Origin: Pardosa pseudoannulata
Lineage: Eukaryota; Arthropoda; Arachnida; Araneae; Lycosidae
Assembly: GCA_032207245.1 (NCBI GenBank)
Contig: JAGEOH010000260.1
Coordinates: 1-64,000 of the forward strand
Reading direction: 5' to 3'
Length of the DNA: 64,000 bases
Numbering within the stretch: the first letter of the stretch is position 1; each line of letters begins with the position of its first letter. This document shows positions 33,068-45,975 of the stretch, piece after piece. Below the pieces are notes generated by a model. The model was not told where the DNA came from and did no database searches. It saw only the letters and a program-made list of their open reading frames with translations. The translations under genes were made by a program, and so were the position numbers.

Positions 33068-34276
33068 TCGGTCATAATGTGAGCGATTCCCACTCCTAAT
33101 GGGTGGAAAAAAAAGGCCCTTTTCAGGGCCAATAAAATAAAATTAGAGGGAATGCTATTTGTCGTATTGCAAAAAAAGGTTTATTAAATCTTTGAATTTT
33201 GTTTATTTTCAGGGTTACTGATTCCAACTCTTAAGCTTACGTTCACTTTCGATTTTAAAAATTGGGGGAGCAAATTATTAAACGAAATTTAGACGCCGTG
33301 TCTCTTCGTGCGCAAAGTCCGAAGGACAATTTCTAATTCGGGTTCAAATTTCTACCTTCCTGTACTTCCTAAATGTTCCTGTATTTCCGATTTTGAGTGA
33401 AAATTTCTTGGTGTTATAAATGAACAGTGCACTTATTCAATACAGTCCACTGGTACAAAAAAAAAAAGATCGCTAGTGTTAATACTTCTACTTTTTGAGG
33501 GGAAGAAAATAAAAAGATAAACTTAATACGGTCCTTAGTTTTTCTCCTAGCTGATAGATGGCAGCACTATTTCAAGATAGCGGTTTAACTGTAGATTTCG
33601 TAGGAAATAAGCGAAAATCTTACAAATCTAGAAGGTGTACATTTTTTTATACCTTCCAAAAGCGATACTTTATTTTTAAATCACCTCTTTTCAAGGCGGT
33701 TCACTGTTTTAAAATGCGAATAAAACACGAGTGAAGGGAAATTATGAACAGTTTCACTCTCCTTCAACAAACATCTGATGTTTCAAACTTTAGCAAAGAG
33801 CTTCAGTGCTGAGACTGCGAAACAGAAATGCGACCAAGATAATCAACAAGAAACTCCAGAGCTGGTGTAAGAGAGGCTCCGAAGAGACTTTCGTGAAAAA
33901 TCAACGATTCTCGCCAAGTCAATACACCTTACCATACACTAGAAGCACCTATGTGAAGCAGCGTCGGCCGCGGTCAGTACTTTGGGGGGTGAAAATCTGA
34001 AAATCCGGTTCGGAATTGGCATTAATCTTTAAAATCCCTATCTTTCCCTTACTAAGCAAACAGTTTGCGAAATACCACGTAGTTTCCTACCAACAACGAT
34101 TAGGAAAATAATAACGACATTAACAAAAATTCTATTACGGAACTTTTTGTGACATTTGTGCATAGAGAATTCACCAATCGGTAATGCGTGCGACTCCACC
34201 CCTCCCTAGTAAGGCTTTATATAGAGCGTGATATCCAATTTTCCTACAGTATTTTTTCTGAAGTGTCAGTATCGGC

Positions 34277-34489
34277 ATGACGGTCATACGCCTAACTCGT
34301 AAGCAGTATCGTCGACTGCGTAGACGGAGAATAGTTGAGATGGTGAGGCCTGTGATCAAGGATCTCGTTCGGACGGTAGGGATACTACCAGTTATCAGAG
34401 CCCTTGCGACATTTGAGATTCGTTCTCTGAGGAAAATGTTACTTCGAGCATCCCTAGAAGAGTTCAGGCTTTACCGCGTTTTTTGTTAG
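34277..34489 (+). CDS. Array H4-like ORF next to the second blended stretch
   Basis: 70 codons, Ala44. The stem-loop has lost one C (34531-34545), because the blended sequence begins just after the stop codon. Confidence 0.45.
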   Translation: MTVIRLTRKQYRRLRRRRIVEMVRPVIKDLVRTVGILPVIRALATFEIRSLRKMLLRASLEEFRLYRVFC

Positions 34490-34500
34490 TCGGTCATAAT

Positions 34501-35990
34501 GTGAGCGATTATCCTAATGGTGGAAAAAAAGGCCTTTTCAGGGCCATAAAATAAAGCTATCTAACTTGAGGGAATTAGTCTATTGAGTTGCCTCGTATTG
34601 CAAGGTTAAAACCATCCAATTCTTCCGAATAATGTTTAGGAGCAATTTGGTTTTCGCAACCAGCACAACACCTTCATCGTTGCTTCGTGTTGTAATTGGG
34701 GGGATTACAATCACGTAAGAACTGGTGCACTCTTCTTAGACATCGCAAATTTCGAGCATCTCGCATGTAGGCCTCATTACAAACTAATCCAGCTCAAAAT
34801 GCCTGATTTTTACATTCTTACACAATTACCTTTGCGATCGTCATTTCAGTCCGCATACAAACACTTTCTCCACTTTAAAATCAATAACAGCAGGTGTTCA
34901 ACAGTCCACTTAGTACTGTTTAATTTAAAATGATATTCCTAGAAATGTATACTTCTCTAGCTTGTATGCGGATGACATATAATGCTAACACATTAACTCT
35001 GTTGCTAGTTACATTCAGTCACAGGACACTCTGGAAGATTGGTTTACTAAATGGAAAATTAAAGTCAATCTAAATGTAATGCTATTTTTTTTACTCGTAC
35101 TTACAAAACTCCCCTAGATTATATCTACTCGACGAGGCAATAAGAAAACTCTGTAAAATATTTAGGTGTAATATTAGATAAATACCTGGCGTCCTCACAT
35201 AACGGTTAAAAATAAAATGATAGGAAAATTAGAAATTTAAAATGCTTTTTAATAGTAAACACTTAAGTAATAAAAAATAAAATTCTATATAAAACAATAG
35301 TTTCCTACCGCTCTTTACGCAGCTCCGGTCTGGTCGTTTGCCGCGAAAAATATGAATTTAATTGAAAGAGTACAAAATAAATTCCTGAGGCAGTTAGAGG
35401 CGCACATCGATATTTTCCAATGAAGTAATAAGACGTGATTTCAATATGAACAAAAACAGTCTTGTATTAAATCATAAAAATTTTTACAATAGAATAGTAT
35501 TCAAATGAAATAATAGCAACTTCCATATGATCACTACAGCCCTTCTGAAACGCAGGCCTCGCGCCGCACTAATCTCCTGACAATAGAATCTACAATCTCT
35601 TCCTATCGGTTATTACTTCATCCTTCCTTTATGTTGTAATGTAAATGTGAGTTTGTGATGTGAGTATTAAAATAATAAAAAATGAAAATAAAAATTATAA
35701 AATATAAAATAAATTAAAAACTTTTTGTGAATTTGTGCATGGAGCAGAAATTCACCAATCGGTAATGTTTGTGCGATCGTAAGACTCCATCTAGTGTAAA
35801 CTAAAAGTGCCTACTAATTATTCTTCTTACAGTATTTTTTCTGCTTAGTATTTTGCAGGTTTCAAGACGGTCAACCACCAGCCCTTACTCGTAACTGTAG
35901 ACGGAGAGTAGATGACTCCTTTCTAAATAAAGGATCTCTTCAGAGCTATTGCTATCATGTAGAGATTACCCTCAGAGAAAATGTTACTTC
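34501..35990 (+). repeat. Blended stretch mixing the repeat unit, a Jockey 3' end and the old H3/H4 flank
   Basis: Bases alternate between sources. GAGGGAATTAGTCTATTGAG fuses unit sequence (GAGGGAATGCT) with ORF2 sequence (CAATTAGTCTATTGAG). GCATGGAGCAGAAATTCACC fuses the unit with the old flank (GGAGCAGAAATTGTACC). ORF2 from the reverse transcriptase middle to its end is recognisable but riddled with deletions, then the A-rich tail, the H3 relic (about 35770-35940) and the end of an H4-like ORF (about 35980-36040). This looks like a consensus of two repeat variants, one holding a Jockey 3' end and one not. Confidence 0.65.
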
Positions 35991-37240
35991 GAGCCCCCTA
36001 GAAGAGTTCAGGCTTTACCGCGTTTTTTGTTAGTCGGTCATAGTGTGAGCGATTCCCACTCCTAATGGGTGGAAAAAAAAGGCCCTTTTCAGGGCCAATA
36101 AAATAAAATTAGAGGGAATGCTATTTGTCGTATTGCAAAAAAGGTTTATTAAATCTTTGAATTTTGTTTATTTTCAGGGTTACTGATTCCAACTCTTAAG
36201 CTTACGTTCTCTTTCGATTTTAAAAATTGGGGGAGCAAATTATTAAACGAAATTTAGACGCCGTGTCTCTTCGTGCGCAAAGTCCGAAGGACAATTTCTA
36301 ATTCGGGTTCAAATTTCTACCTTCCTGTACTTCGTAAATGTTCCTGTATTTCCGATTTTGAGTGAAAATTTCTTGGTGTTATAAATGAACAGTGCACTTA
36401 TTCAATACAGTCCACTGGTACAAAAAAAAAAGATCACTAGTGTTAATACTTCTACTTTTTGAGGGGAAGAAAATAAAAAGATAAACTTAATACGGTCCTT
36501 AGTTTTTCTCCTAGCTGATAGATGGCAGCACTATTTCAAGATAGCGCTTTAACTGTAGATTTCGTAGGAAATAAGCGAAAATCTTACAAATCTAGAAGGT
36601 GTACATTTTTTTATACCTTCCAAAAGCGATACTTTATTTTTAAATCACCTCTTTTCAAGGCGGTTCACTGTTTTAAAATGCGAATAAAACACGAGTGAAT
36701 GGGAAATTATGAACAGTTTCACTCTCCTTCAACAAACATCTGATGTTTCAAACTTTAGCAAAGAGCTTCAGTGCTGAGACTGCGAAACAGAAATGCGACC
36801 AAGATAATCAACAAGAAACTCCAGAGCTGGTGTAAGAGAGGATCCGAAGAGACTTTCGTGAAAATCAACGATTCTCGCCAAGTCAATACACCTTACCATA
36901 CACTAGAAGCACCTATGTGAAGCAGCGTCGGCCGCGGTCAGTACTTTGGGGGGTGAAAATCTGAAAATCCGGTTCGGAATTGGCATTAATCTTTAAAATC
37001 CCTATCTTTCCCTTACTAAGCAAACAGTTTGCGAAATACCACGTAGTTTCCTACCAACAACGATTAGGAAAATAATAACGACATTAACAAAAATTCTATT
37101 ACGGAACTTTTTGTGACATTTGTGCATAGAGAATTCACCAATCGGTAATGCGTGCGACTCCACCCCTCCCTAGTAAGGCTTTATATAGAGCGTGATATCC
37201 AATTTTCCTACAGTATTTTTTCTGAAGTGTCAGTATCGGC

Positions 37241-37486
37241 ATGACGGTCATACGCCTAACTCGTAAGCAGTATCGTCGACTGCGTAGACGGAGAATAGTT
37301 GAGATGGTGAGGCCTGTGATCAAGGATCTCGTTCGGACGGTAGGGATACTACCAGTTATCAGAGCCCTTGCGACATTTGAGATTCGTTCTCTGAGGAAAA
37401 TGTTACTTCGAGCATCCCTAGAAGAGTTCAGGCTTTACCGCGTTTTTTTGTTAGTCGGTCATAGTGTGAGCGATTCCCACTCCTAA
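37241..37486 (+). CDS. Array H4-like ORF with altered C-terminus (81 aa)
   Basis: An extra T in the T run before the normal stop replaces the final Cys-stop with LLVGHSVSDSHS and a later stop. Ala44. Stem-loop 37502-37517. The added residues come from 3' UTR and show no histone likeness. Confidence 0.4.
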   Translation: MTVIRLTRKQYRRLRRRRIVEMVRPVIKDLVRTVGILPVIRALATFEIRSLRKMLLRASLEEFRLYRVFLLVGHSVSDSHS

Positions 37487-38660
37487 TGGGTGGAAAAAAA
37501 AGGCCCTTTTCAGGGCCAATAAAATAAAATTAGAGGGAATGCTATTTGTCGTATTGCAAAAAAGGTTTATTAAATCTTTGAATTTTGTTTATTTTCAGGG
37601 TTACTGATTCCAACTCTTAAGCTTACGTTCTCTTTCGATTTTAAAAATTGGGGGAGCAAATTATTAAACGAAATTTAGACGCCGTGTCTCTTCGTGCGCA
37701 AAGTCCGAAGGACAATTTCTAATTCGGGTTCAAATTTCTACCTTCCTGTACTTCGTAAATGTTCCTGTATTTCCGATTTTGAGTGAAAATTTCTTGGTGT
37801 TATAAATGAACAGTGCACTTATTCAATACAGTCCACTGGTACAAAAAAAAAAGATCACTAGTGTTAATACTTCTACTTTTTGAGGGGAAGAAAATAAAAA
37901 GATAAACTTAATACGGTCCTTAGTTTTTCTCCTAGCTGATAGATGGCAGCACTATTTCAAGATAGCGCTTTAACTGTAGATTTCGTAGGAAATAAGCGAA
38001 AATCTTACAAATCTAGAAGGTGTACATTTTTTTATACCTTCCAAAAGCGATACTTTATTTTTAAATCACCTCTTTTCAAGGCGGTTCACTGTTTTAAAAT
38101 GCGAATAAAACACGAGTGAATGGAAATTATGAACAGTTTCACTCTCCTTCAACAAACATCTGATGTTTCAAACTTTAGCAAAGAGCTTCAGTGCTGAGAC
38201 TGCGAAACAGAAATGCGACCAAGATAATCAACAAGAAACTCCAGAGCTGGTGTAAGAGAGGATCCGAAGAGACTTTCGTGAAAATCAACGATTCTCGCCA
38301 AGTCAATACACCTTACCATACACTAGAAGCACCTATGTGAAGCAGCGTCGGCCGCGGTCAGTACTTTGGGGGGTGAAAATCTGAAAATCCGGTTCGGAAT
38401 TGGCATTAATCTTTAAAATCCCTATCTTTCCCTTACTAAGCAAACAGTTTGCGAAATACCACGTAGTTTCCTACCAACAACGATTAGGAAAATAATAACG
38501 ACATTAACAAAAATTCTATTACGGAACTTTTTGTGACATTTGTGCATAGAGAATTCACCAATCGGTAATGCGTGCGACTCCACCCCTCCCTAGTAAGGCT
38601 TTATATAGAGCGTGATATCCAATTTTCCTACAGTATTTTTTCTGAAGTGTCAGTATCGGC

Positions 38661-38873
38661 ATGACGGTCATACGCCTAACTCGTAAGCAGTATCGTCGAC
38701 TGCGTAGACGGAGAATAGTTGAGATGGTGAGGCCTGTGATCAAGGATCTCGTTCGGACGGTAGGGATACTACCAGTTATCAGAGCCCTTGCGACATTTGA
38801 GATTCGTTCTCTGAGGAAAATGTTACTTCGAGCATCCCTAGAAGAGTTCAGGCTTTACCGCGTTTTTTGTTAG
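38661..38873 (+). CDS. Array H4-like ORF
   Basis: 70 codons, Ala44. Stem-loop 38921-38936. The unit belongs to the GGATCC-variant block. Confidence 0.5.
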   Translation: MTVIRLTRKQYRRLRRRRIVEMVRPVIKDLVRTVGILPVIRALATFEIRSLRKMLLRASLEEFRLYRVFC

Positions 38874-40079
38874 TCGGTCATAGTGTGAGCGATTCCCACT
38901 CCTAATGGGTGGAAAAAAAAGGCCCTTTTCAGGGCCAATAAAATAAAATTAGAGGGAATGCTATTTGTCGTATTGCAAAAAAGGTTTATTAAATCTTTGA
39001 ATTTTGTTTATTTTCAGGGTTACTGATTCCAACTCTTAAGCTTACGTTCACTTTCGATTTTAAAAATTGGGGGAGCAAATTATTAAACGAAATTTAGACG
39101 CCGTGTCTCTTCGTGCGCAAAGTCCGAAGGACAATTTCTAATTCGGGTTCAAATTTCTACCTTCCTGTACTTCGTAAATGTTCCTGTATTTCCGATTTTG
39201 AGTGAAAATTTCTTGGTGTTATAAATGAACAGTGCACTTATTCAATACAGTCCACTGGTACAAAAAAAAAGATCACTAGTGTTAATACTTCTACTTTTTG
39301 AGGGGAAGAAAATAAAAAGATAAACTTAATACGGTCCTTAGTTTTTCTCCTAGCTGATAGATGGCAGCACTATTTCAAGATAGCGCTTTAACTGTAGATT
39401 TCGTAGGAAATAAGCGAAAATCTTACAAATCTAGAAGGTGTACATTTTTTTATACCTTCCAAAAGCGATACTTTATTTTTAAATCACCTCTTTTCAAGGC
39501 GGTTCACTGTTTTAAAATGCGAATAAAACACGAGTGAATGGGAAATTATGAACAGTTTCACTCTCCTTCAACAAACATCTGATGTTTCAAACTTTAGCAA
39601 AGAGCTTCAGTGCTGAGACTGCGAAACAGAAATGCGACCAAGATAATCAACAAGAAACTCCAGAGCTGGTGTAAGAGAGGATCCGAAGAGACTTTCGTGA
39701 AAATCAACGATTCTCGCCAAGTCAATACACCTTACCATACACTAGAAGCACCTATGTGAAGCAGCGTCGGCCGCGGTCAGTACTTTGGGGGGTGAAAATC
39801 TGAAAATCCGGTTCGGAATTGGCATTAATCTTTAAAATCCCTATCTTTCCCTTACTAAGCAAACAGTTTGCGAAATACCACGTAGTTTCCTACCAACAAC
39901 GATTAGGAAAATAATAACGACATTAACAAAAATTCTATTACGGAACTTTTTGTGACATTTGTGCATAGAGAATTCACCAATCGGTAATGCGTGCGACTCC
40001 ACCCCTCCCTAGTAAGGCTTTATATAGAGCGTGATATCCAATTTTCCTACAGTATTTTTTCTGAAGTGTCAGTATCGGC

Positions 40080-40292
40080 ATGACGGTCATACGCCTAACT
40101 CGTAAGCAGTATCGTCGACTGCGTAGACGGAGAATAGTTGAGATGGTGAGGCCTGTGATCAAGGATCTCGTTCGGACGGTAGGGATACTACCAGTTATCA
40201 GAGCCCTTGCGACATTTGAGATTCGTTCTCTGAGGAAAATGTTACTTCGAGCATCCCTAGAAGAGTTCAGGCTTTACCGCGTTTTTTGTTAG
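40080..40292 (+). CDS. Array H4-like ORF
   Basis: 70 codons, Ala44. Nine As precede the stem-loop (40341-40356). Confidence 0.5.
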   Translation: MTVIRLTRKQYRRLRRRRIVEMVRPVIKDLVRTVGILPVIRALATFEIRSLRKMLLRASLEEFRLYRVFC

Positions 40293-41500
40293 TCGGTCAT
40301 AGTGTGAGCGATTCCCACTCCTAATGGGTGGAAAAAAAAAGGCCCTTTTCAGGGCCAATAAAATAAAATTAGAGGGAATGCTATTTGTCGTATTGCAAAA
40401 AAGGTTTATTAAATCTTTGAATTTTGTTTATTTTCAGGGTTACTGATTCCAACTCTTAAGCTTACGTTCTCTTTCGATTTTAAAAATTGGGGGAGCAAAT
40501 TATTAAACGAAATTTAGACGCCGTGTCTCTTCGTGCGCAAAGTCCGAAGGACAATTTCTAATTCGGGTTCAAATTTCTACCTTCCTGTACTTCGTAAATG
40601 TTCCTGTATTTCCGATTTTGAGTGAAAATTTCTTGGTGTTATAAATGAACAGTGCACTTATTCAATACAGTCCACTGGTACAAAAAAAAAAGATCGCTAG
40701 TGTTAATACTTCTACTTTTTGAGGGGAAGAAAATAAAAAGATAAACTTAATACGGTCCTTAGTTTTTCTCCTAGCTGATAGATGGCAGCACTATTTCAAG
40801 ATAGCGCTTTAACTGTAGATTTCGTAGGAAATAAGCGAAAATCTTACAAATCTAGAAGGTGTACATTTTTTTATACCTTCCAAAAGCGATACTTTATTTT
40901 TAAATCACCTCTTTTCAAGGCGGTTCACTGTTTTAAAAATGCGAATAAAACACGAGTGAATGGAAATTATGAACAGTTTCACTCTCCTTCAACAAACATC
41001 TGATGTTTCAAACTTTAGCAAAGAGCTTCAGTGCTGAGACTGCGAAACAGAAATGCGACCAAGATAATCAACAAGAAACTCCAGAGCTGGTGTAAGAGAG
41101 GATCCGAAGAGACTTTCGTGAAAATCAACGATTCTCGCCAAGTCAATACACCTTACCATACACTAGAAGCACCTATGTGAAGCAGCGTCGGCCGCGGTCA
41201 GTACTTTGGGGGGTGAAAATCTGAAAATCCGGTTCGGAATTGGCATTAATCTTTAAAATCCCTATCTTTCCCTTACTAAGCAAACAGTTTGCGAAATACC
41301 ACGTAGTTTCCTACCAACAACGATTAGGAAAATAATAACGACATTAACAAAAATTCTATTACGGAACTTTTTGTGACATTTGTGCATAGAGAATTCACCA
41401 ATCGGTAATGCGTGCGACTCCACCCCTCCCTAGTAAGGCTTTATATAGAGCGTGATATCCAATTTTCCTACAGTATTTTTTCTGAAGTGTCAGTATCGGC

Positions 41501-41713
41501 ATGACGGTCATACGCCTAACTCGTAAGCAGTATCGTCGACTGCGTAGACGGAGAATAGTTGAGATGGTGAGGCCTGTGATCAAGGATCTCGTTCGGACGG
41601 TAGGGATACTACCAGTTATCAGAGCCCTTGCGACATTTGAGATTCGTTCTCTGAGGAAAATGTTACTTCGAGCATCCCTAGAAGAGTTCAGGCTTTACCG
41701 CGTTTTTTGTTAG
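41501..41713 (+). CDS. Array H4-like ORF
   Basis: 70 codons, Ala44. Stem-loop 41761-41776. The H2A relic of this unit has an extra A (about 40940) that joins MAALFQD to NGNYEQF in one 73-codon frame. Confidence 0.5.
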   Translation: MTVIRLTRKQYRRLRRRRIVEMVRPVIKDLVRTVGILPVIRALATFEIRSLRKMLLRASLEEFRLYRVFC

Positions 41714-42918
41714 TCGGTCATAGTGTGAGCGATTCCCACTCCTAATGGGTGGAAAAAAAAGGCCCTTTTCAGGGCCAATAAAATAAAATTAGAGGGAATG
41801 CTATTTGTCGTATTGCAAAAAAGGTTTATTAAATCTTTGAATTTTGTTTATTTTCAGGGTTACTGATTCCAACTCTTAAGCTTACGTTCACTTTCGATTT
41901 TAAAAATTGGGGGAGCAAATTATTAAACGAAATTTAGACGCCGTGTCTCTTCGTGCGCAAAGTCCGAAGGACAATTTCTAATTCGGGTTCAAATTTCTAC
42001 CTTCCTGTACTTCGTAAATGTTCCTGTATTTCCGATTTTGAGTGAAAATTTCTTGGTGTTATAAATGAACAGTGCACTTATTCAATACAGTCCACTGGTA
42101 CAAAAAAAAAGATCACTAGTGTTAATACTTCTACTTTTTGAGGGGAAGAAAATAAAAAGATAAACTTAATACGGTCCTTAGTTTTTCTCCTAGCTGATAG
42201 ATGGCAGCACTATTTCAAGATAGCGCTTTAACTGTAGATTTCGTAGGAAATAAGCGAAAATCTTACAAATCTAGAAGGTGTACATTTTTTTATACCTTCC
42301 AAAAGCGATACTTTATTTTTAAATCACCTCTTTTCAAGGCGGTTCACTGTTTTAAAATGCGAATAAAACACGAGTGAATGGAAATTATGAACAGTTTCAC
42401 TCTCCTTCAACAAACATCTGATGTTTCAAACTTTAGCAAAGAGCTTCAGTGCTGAGACTGCGAAACAGAAATGCGACCAAGATAATCAACAAGAAACTCC
42501 AGAGCTGGTGTAAGAGAGGATCCGAAGAGACTTTCGTGAAAATCAACGATTCTCGCCAAGTCAATACACCTTACCATACACTAGAAGCACCTATGTGAAG
42601 CAGCGTCGGCCGCGGTCAGTACTTTGGGGGGTGAAAATCTGAAAATCCGGTTCGGAATTGGCATTAATCTTTAAAATCCCTATCTTTCCCTTACTAAGCA
42701 AACAGTTTGCGAAATACCACGTAGTTTCCTACCAACAACGATTAGGAAAATAATAACGACATTAACAAAAATTCTATTACGGAACTTTTTGTGACATTTG
42801 TGCATAGAGAATTCACCAATCGGTAATGCGTGCGACTCCACCCCTCCCTAGTAAGGCTTTATATAGAGCGTGATATCCAATTTTCCTACAGTATTTTTTC
42901 TGAAGTGTCAGTATCGGC

Positions 42919-43131
42919 ATGACGGTCATACGCCTAACTCGTAAGCAGTATCGTCGACTGCGTAGACGGAGAATAGTTGAGATGGTGAGGCCTGTGATCA
43001 AGGATCTCGTTCGGACGGTAGGGATACTACCAGTTATCAGAGCCCTTGCGACATTTGAGATTCGTTCTCTGAGGAAAATGTTACTTCGAGCATCCCTAGA
43101 AGAGTTCAGGCTTTACCGCGTTTTTTGTTAG
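42919..43131 (+). CDS. Array H4-like ORF
   Basis: 70 codons, Ala44. Stem-loop 43179-43194. Confidence 0.5.
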   Translation: MTVIRLTRKQYRRLRRRRIVEMVRPVIKDLVRTVGILPVIRALATFEIRSLRKMLLRASLEEFRLYRVFC

Positions 43132-44341
43132 TCGGTCATAGTGTGAGCGATTCCCACTCCTAATGGGTGGAAAAAAAAGGCCCTTTTCAGGGCCAATAAA
43201 ATAAAATTAGAGGGAATGCTATTTGTCGTATTGCAAAAAAGGTTTATTAAATCTTTGAATTTTGTTTATTTTCAGGGTTACTGATTCCAACTCTTAAGCT
43301 TACGTTCACTTTCGATTTTAAAAATTGGGGGAGCAAATTATTAAACGAAATTTAGACGCCGTGTCTCTTCGTGCGCAAAGTCCGAAGGACAATTTCTAAT
43401 TCGGGTTCAAATTTCTACCTTCCTGTACTTCCTAAATGTTCCTGTATTTCCGATTTTGAGTGAAAATTTCTTGGTGTTATAAATGAACAGTGCACTTATT
43501 CAATACAGTCCACTGGTACAAAAAAAAAAAAAAGATCACTAGTGTTAATACTTCTACTTTTTGAGGGGAAGAAAATAAAAAGATAAACTTAATACGGTCC
43601 TTAGTTTTTCTCCTAGCTGATAGATGGCAGCACTATTTCAAGATAGCGGTTTAACTGTAGATTTCGTAGGAAATAAGCGAAAATCTTACAAATCTAGAAG
43701 GTGTACATTTTTTTATACCTTCCAAAAGCGATACTTTATTTTTAAATCACCTCTTTTCAAGGCGGTTCACTGTTTTAAAATGCGAATAAAACACGAGTGA
43801 AGGGAAATTATGAACAGTTTCACTCTCCTTCAACAAACATCTGATGTTTCAAACTTTAGCAAAGAGCTTCAGTGCTGAGACTGCGAAACAGAAATGCGAC
43901 CAAGATAATCAACAAGAAACTCCAGAGCTGGTGTAAGAGAGGATCCGAAGAGACTTTCGTGAAAATCAACGATTCTCGCCAAGTCAATACACCTTACCAT
44001 ACACTAGAAGCACCTATGTGAAGCAGCGTCGGCCGCGGTCAGTACTTTGGGGGGTGAAAATCTGAAAATCCGGTTCGGAATTGGCATTAATCTTTAAAAT
44101 CCCTATCTTTCCCTTACTAAGCAAACAGTTTGCGAAATACCACGTAGTTTCCTACCAACAACGATTAGGAAAATAATAACGACATTAACAAAAATTCTAT
44201 TACGGAACTTTTTGTGACATTTGTGCATAGAGAATTCACCAATCGGTAATGCGTGCGACTCCACCCCTCCCTAGTAAGGCTTTATATAGAGCGTGATATC
44301 CAATTTTCCTACAGTATTTTTTCTGAAGTGTCAGTATCGGC

Positions 44342-44554
44342 ATGACGGTCATACGCCTAACTCGTAAGCAGTATCGTCGACTGCGTAGACGGAGAATAGT
44401 TGAGATGGTGAGGCCTGTGATCAAGGATCTCGTTCGGACGGTAGGGATACTACCAGTTATCAGAGCCCTTGCGACATTTGAGATTCGTTCTCTGAGGAAA
44501 ATGTTACTTCGAGCATCCCTAGAAGAGTTCAGGCTTTACCGCGTTTTTTGTTAG
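44342..44554 (+). CDS. Array H4-like ORF
   Basis: 70 codons, Ala44. Stem-loop 44603-44618. Confidence 0.5.
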   Translation: MTVIRLTRKQYRRLRRRRIVEMVRPVIKDLVRTVGILPVIRALATFEIRSLRKMLLRASLEEFRLYRVFC

Positions 44555-45762
44555 TCGGTCATAGTGTGAGCGATTCCCACTCCTAATGGGTGGAAAAAAA
44601 AAGGCCCTTTTCAGGGCCAATAAAATAAAAATTAGAGGGAATGCTATTTGTCGTATTGCAAAAAAGGTTTATTAAATCTTTGAATTTTGTTTATTTTCAG
44701 GGTTACTGATTCCAACTCTTAAGCTTACGTTCACTTTCGATTTTAAAAATTGGGGGAGCAAATTATTAAACGAAATTTAGACGCCGTGTCTCTTCGTGCG
44801 CAAAGTCCGAAGGACAATTTCTAATTCGGGTTCAAATTTCTACCTTCCTGTACTTCGTAAATGTTCCTGTATTTCCGATTTTGAGTGAAAATTTCTTGGT
44901 GTTATAAATGAACAGTGCACTTATTCAATACAGTCCACTGGTACAAAAAAAAAGATCACTAGTGTTAATACTTCTACTTTTTGAGGGGAAGAAAATAAAA
45001 AGATAAACTTAATACGGTCCTTAGTTTTTCTCCTAGCTGATAGATGGCAGCACTATTTCAAGATAGCGCTTTAACTGTAGATTTCGTAGGAAATAAGCGA
45101 AAATCTTACAAATCTAGAAGGTGTACATTTTTTTATACCTTCCAAAAGCGATACTTTATTTTTAAATCACCTCTTTTCAAGGCGGTTCACTGTTTTAAAA
45201 TGCGAATAAAACACGAGTGAATGGAAATTATGAACAGTTTCACTCTCCTTCAACAAACATCTGATGTTTCAAACTTTAGCAAAGAGCTTCAGTGCTGAGA
45301 CTGCGAAACAGAAATGCGACCAAGATAATCAACAAGAAACTCCAGAGCTGGTGTAAGAGAGGATCCGAAGAGACTTTCGTGAAAATCAACGATTCTCGCC
45401 AAGTCAATACACCTTACCATACACTAGAAGCACCTATGTGAAGCAGCGTCGGCCGCGGTCAGTACTTTGGGGGGTGAAAATCTGAAAATCCGGTTCGGAA
45501 TTGGCATTAATCTTTAAAATCCCTATCTTTCCCTTACTAAGCAAACAGTTTGCGAAATACCACGTAGTTTCCTACCAACAACGATTAGGAAAATAATAAC
45601 GACATTAACAAAAATTCTATTACGGAACTTTTTGTGACATTTGTGCATAGAGAATTCACCAATCGGTAATGCGTGCGACTCCACCCCTCCCTAGTAAGGC
45701 TTTATATAGAGCGTGATATCCAATTTTTCCTACAGTATTTTTTCTGAAGTGTCAGTATCGGC

Positions 45763-45975
45763 ATGACGGTCATACGCCTAACTCGTAAGCAGTATCGTCG
45801 ACTGCGTAGACGGAGAATAGTTGAGATGGTGAGGCCTGTGATCAAGGATCTCGTTCGGACGGTAGGGATACTACCAGTTATCAGAGCCCTTGCGACATTT
45901 GAGATTCGTTCTCTGAGGAAAATGTTACTTCGAGCATCCCTAGAAGAGTTCAGGCTTTACCGCGTTTTTTGTTAG
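45763..45975 (+). CDS. Array H4-like ORF
   Basis: 70 codons, Ala44. One extra T in the leader (CAATTTTTCC). Stem-loop 46023-46038. Confidence 0.5.
   Translation: MTVIRLTRKQYRRLRRRRIVEMVRPVIKDLVRTVGILPVIRALATFEIRSLRKMLLRASLEEFRLYRVFC

Noticed and set aside
33806..34000. A 64-codon ORF starting at a GTG in one unit
   Set aside because: It is the H2A-relic frame lengthened by a one-base insertion. Two upstream stops remain, so it is not a separate gene.
40782..41003. A 73-codon ORF beginning MAALFQD
   Set aside because: Created by one extra A in a single unit. It only joins two parts of the H2A relic and ends at the relic's usual stop.
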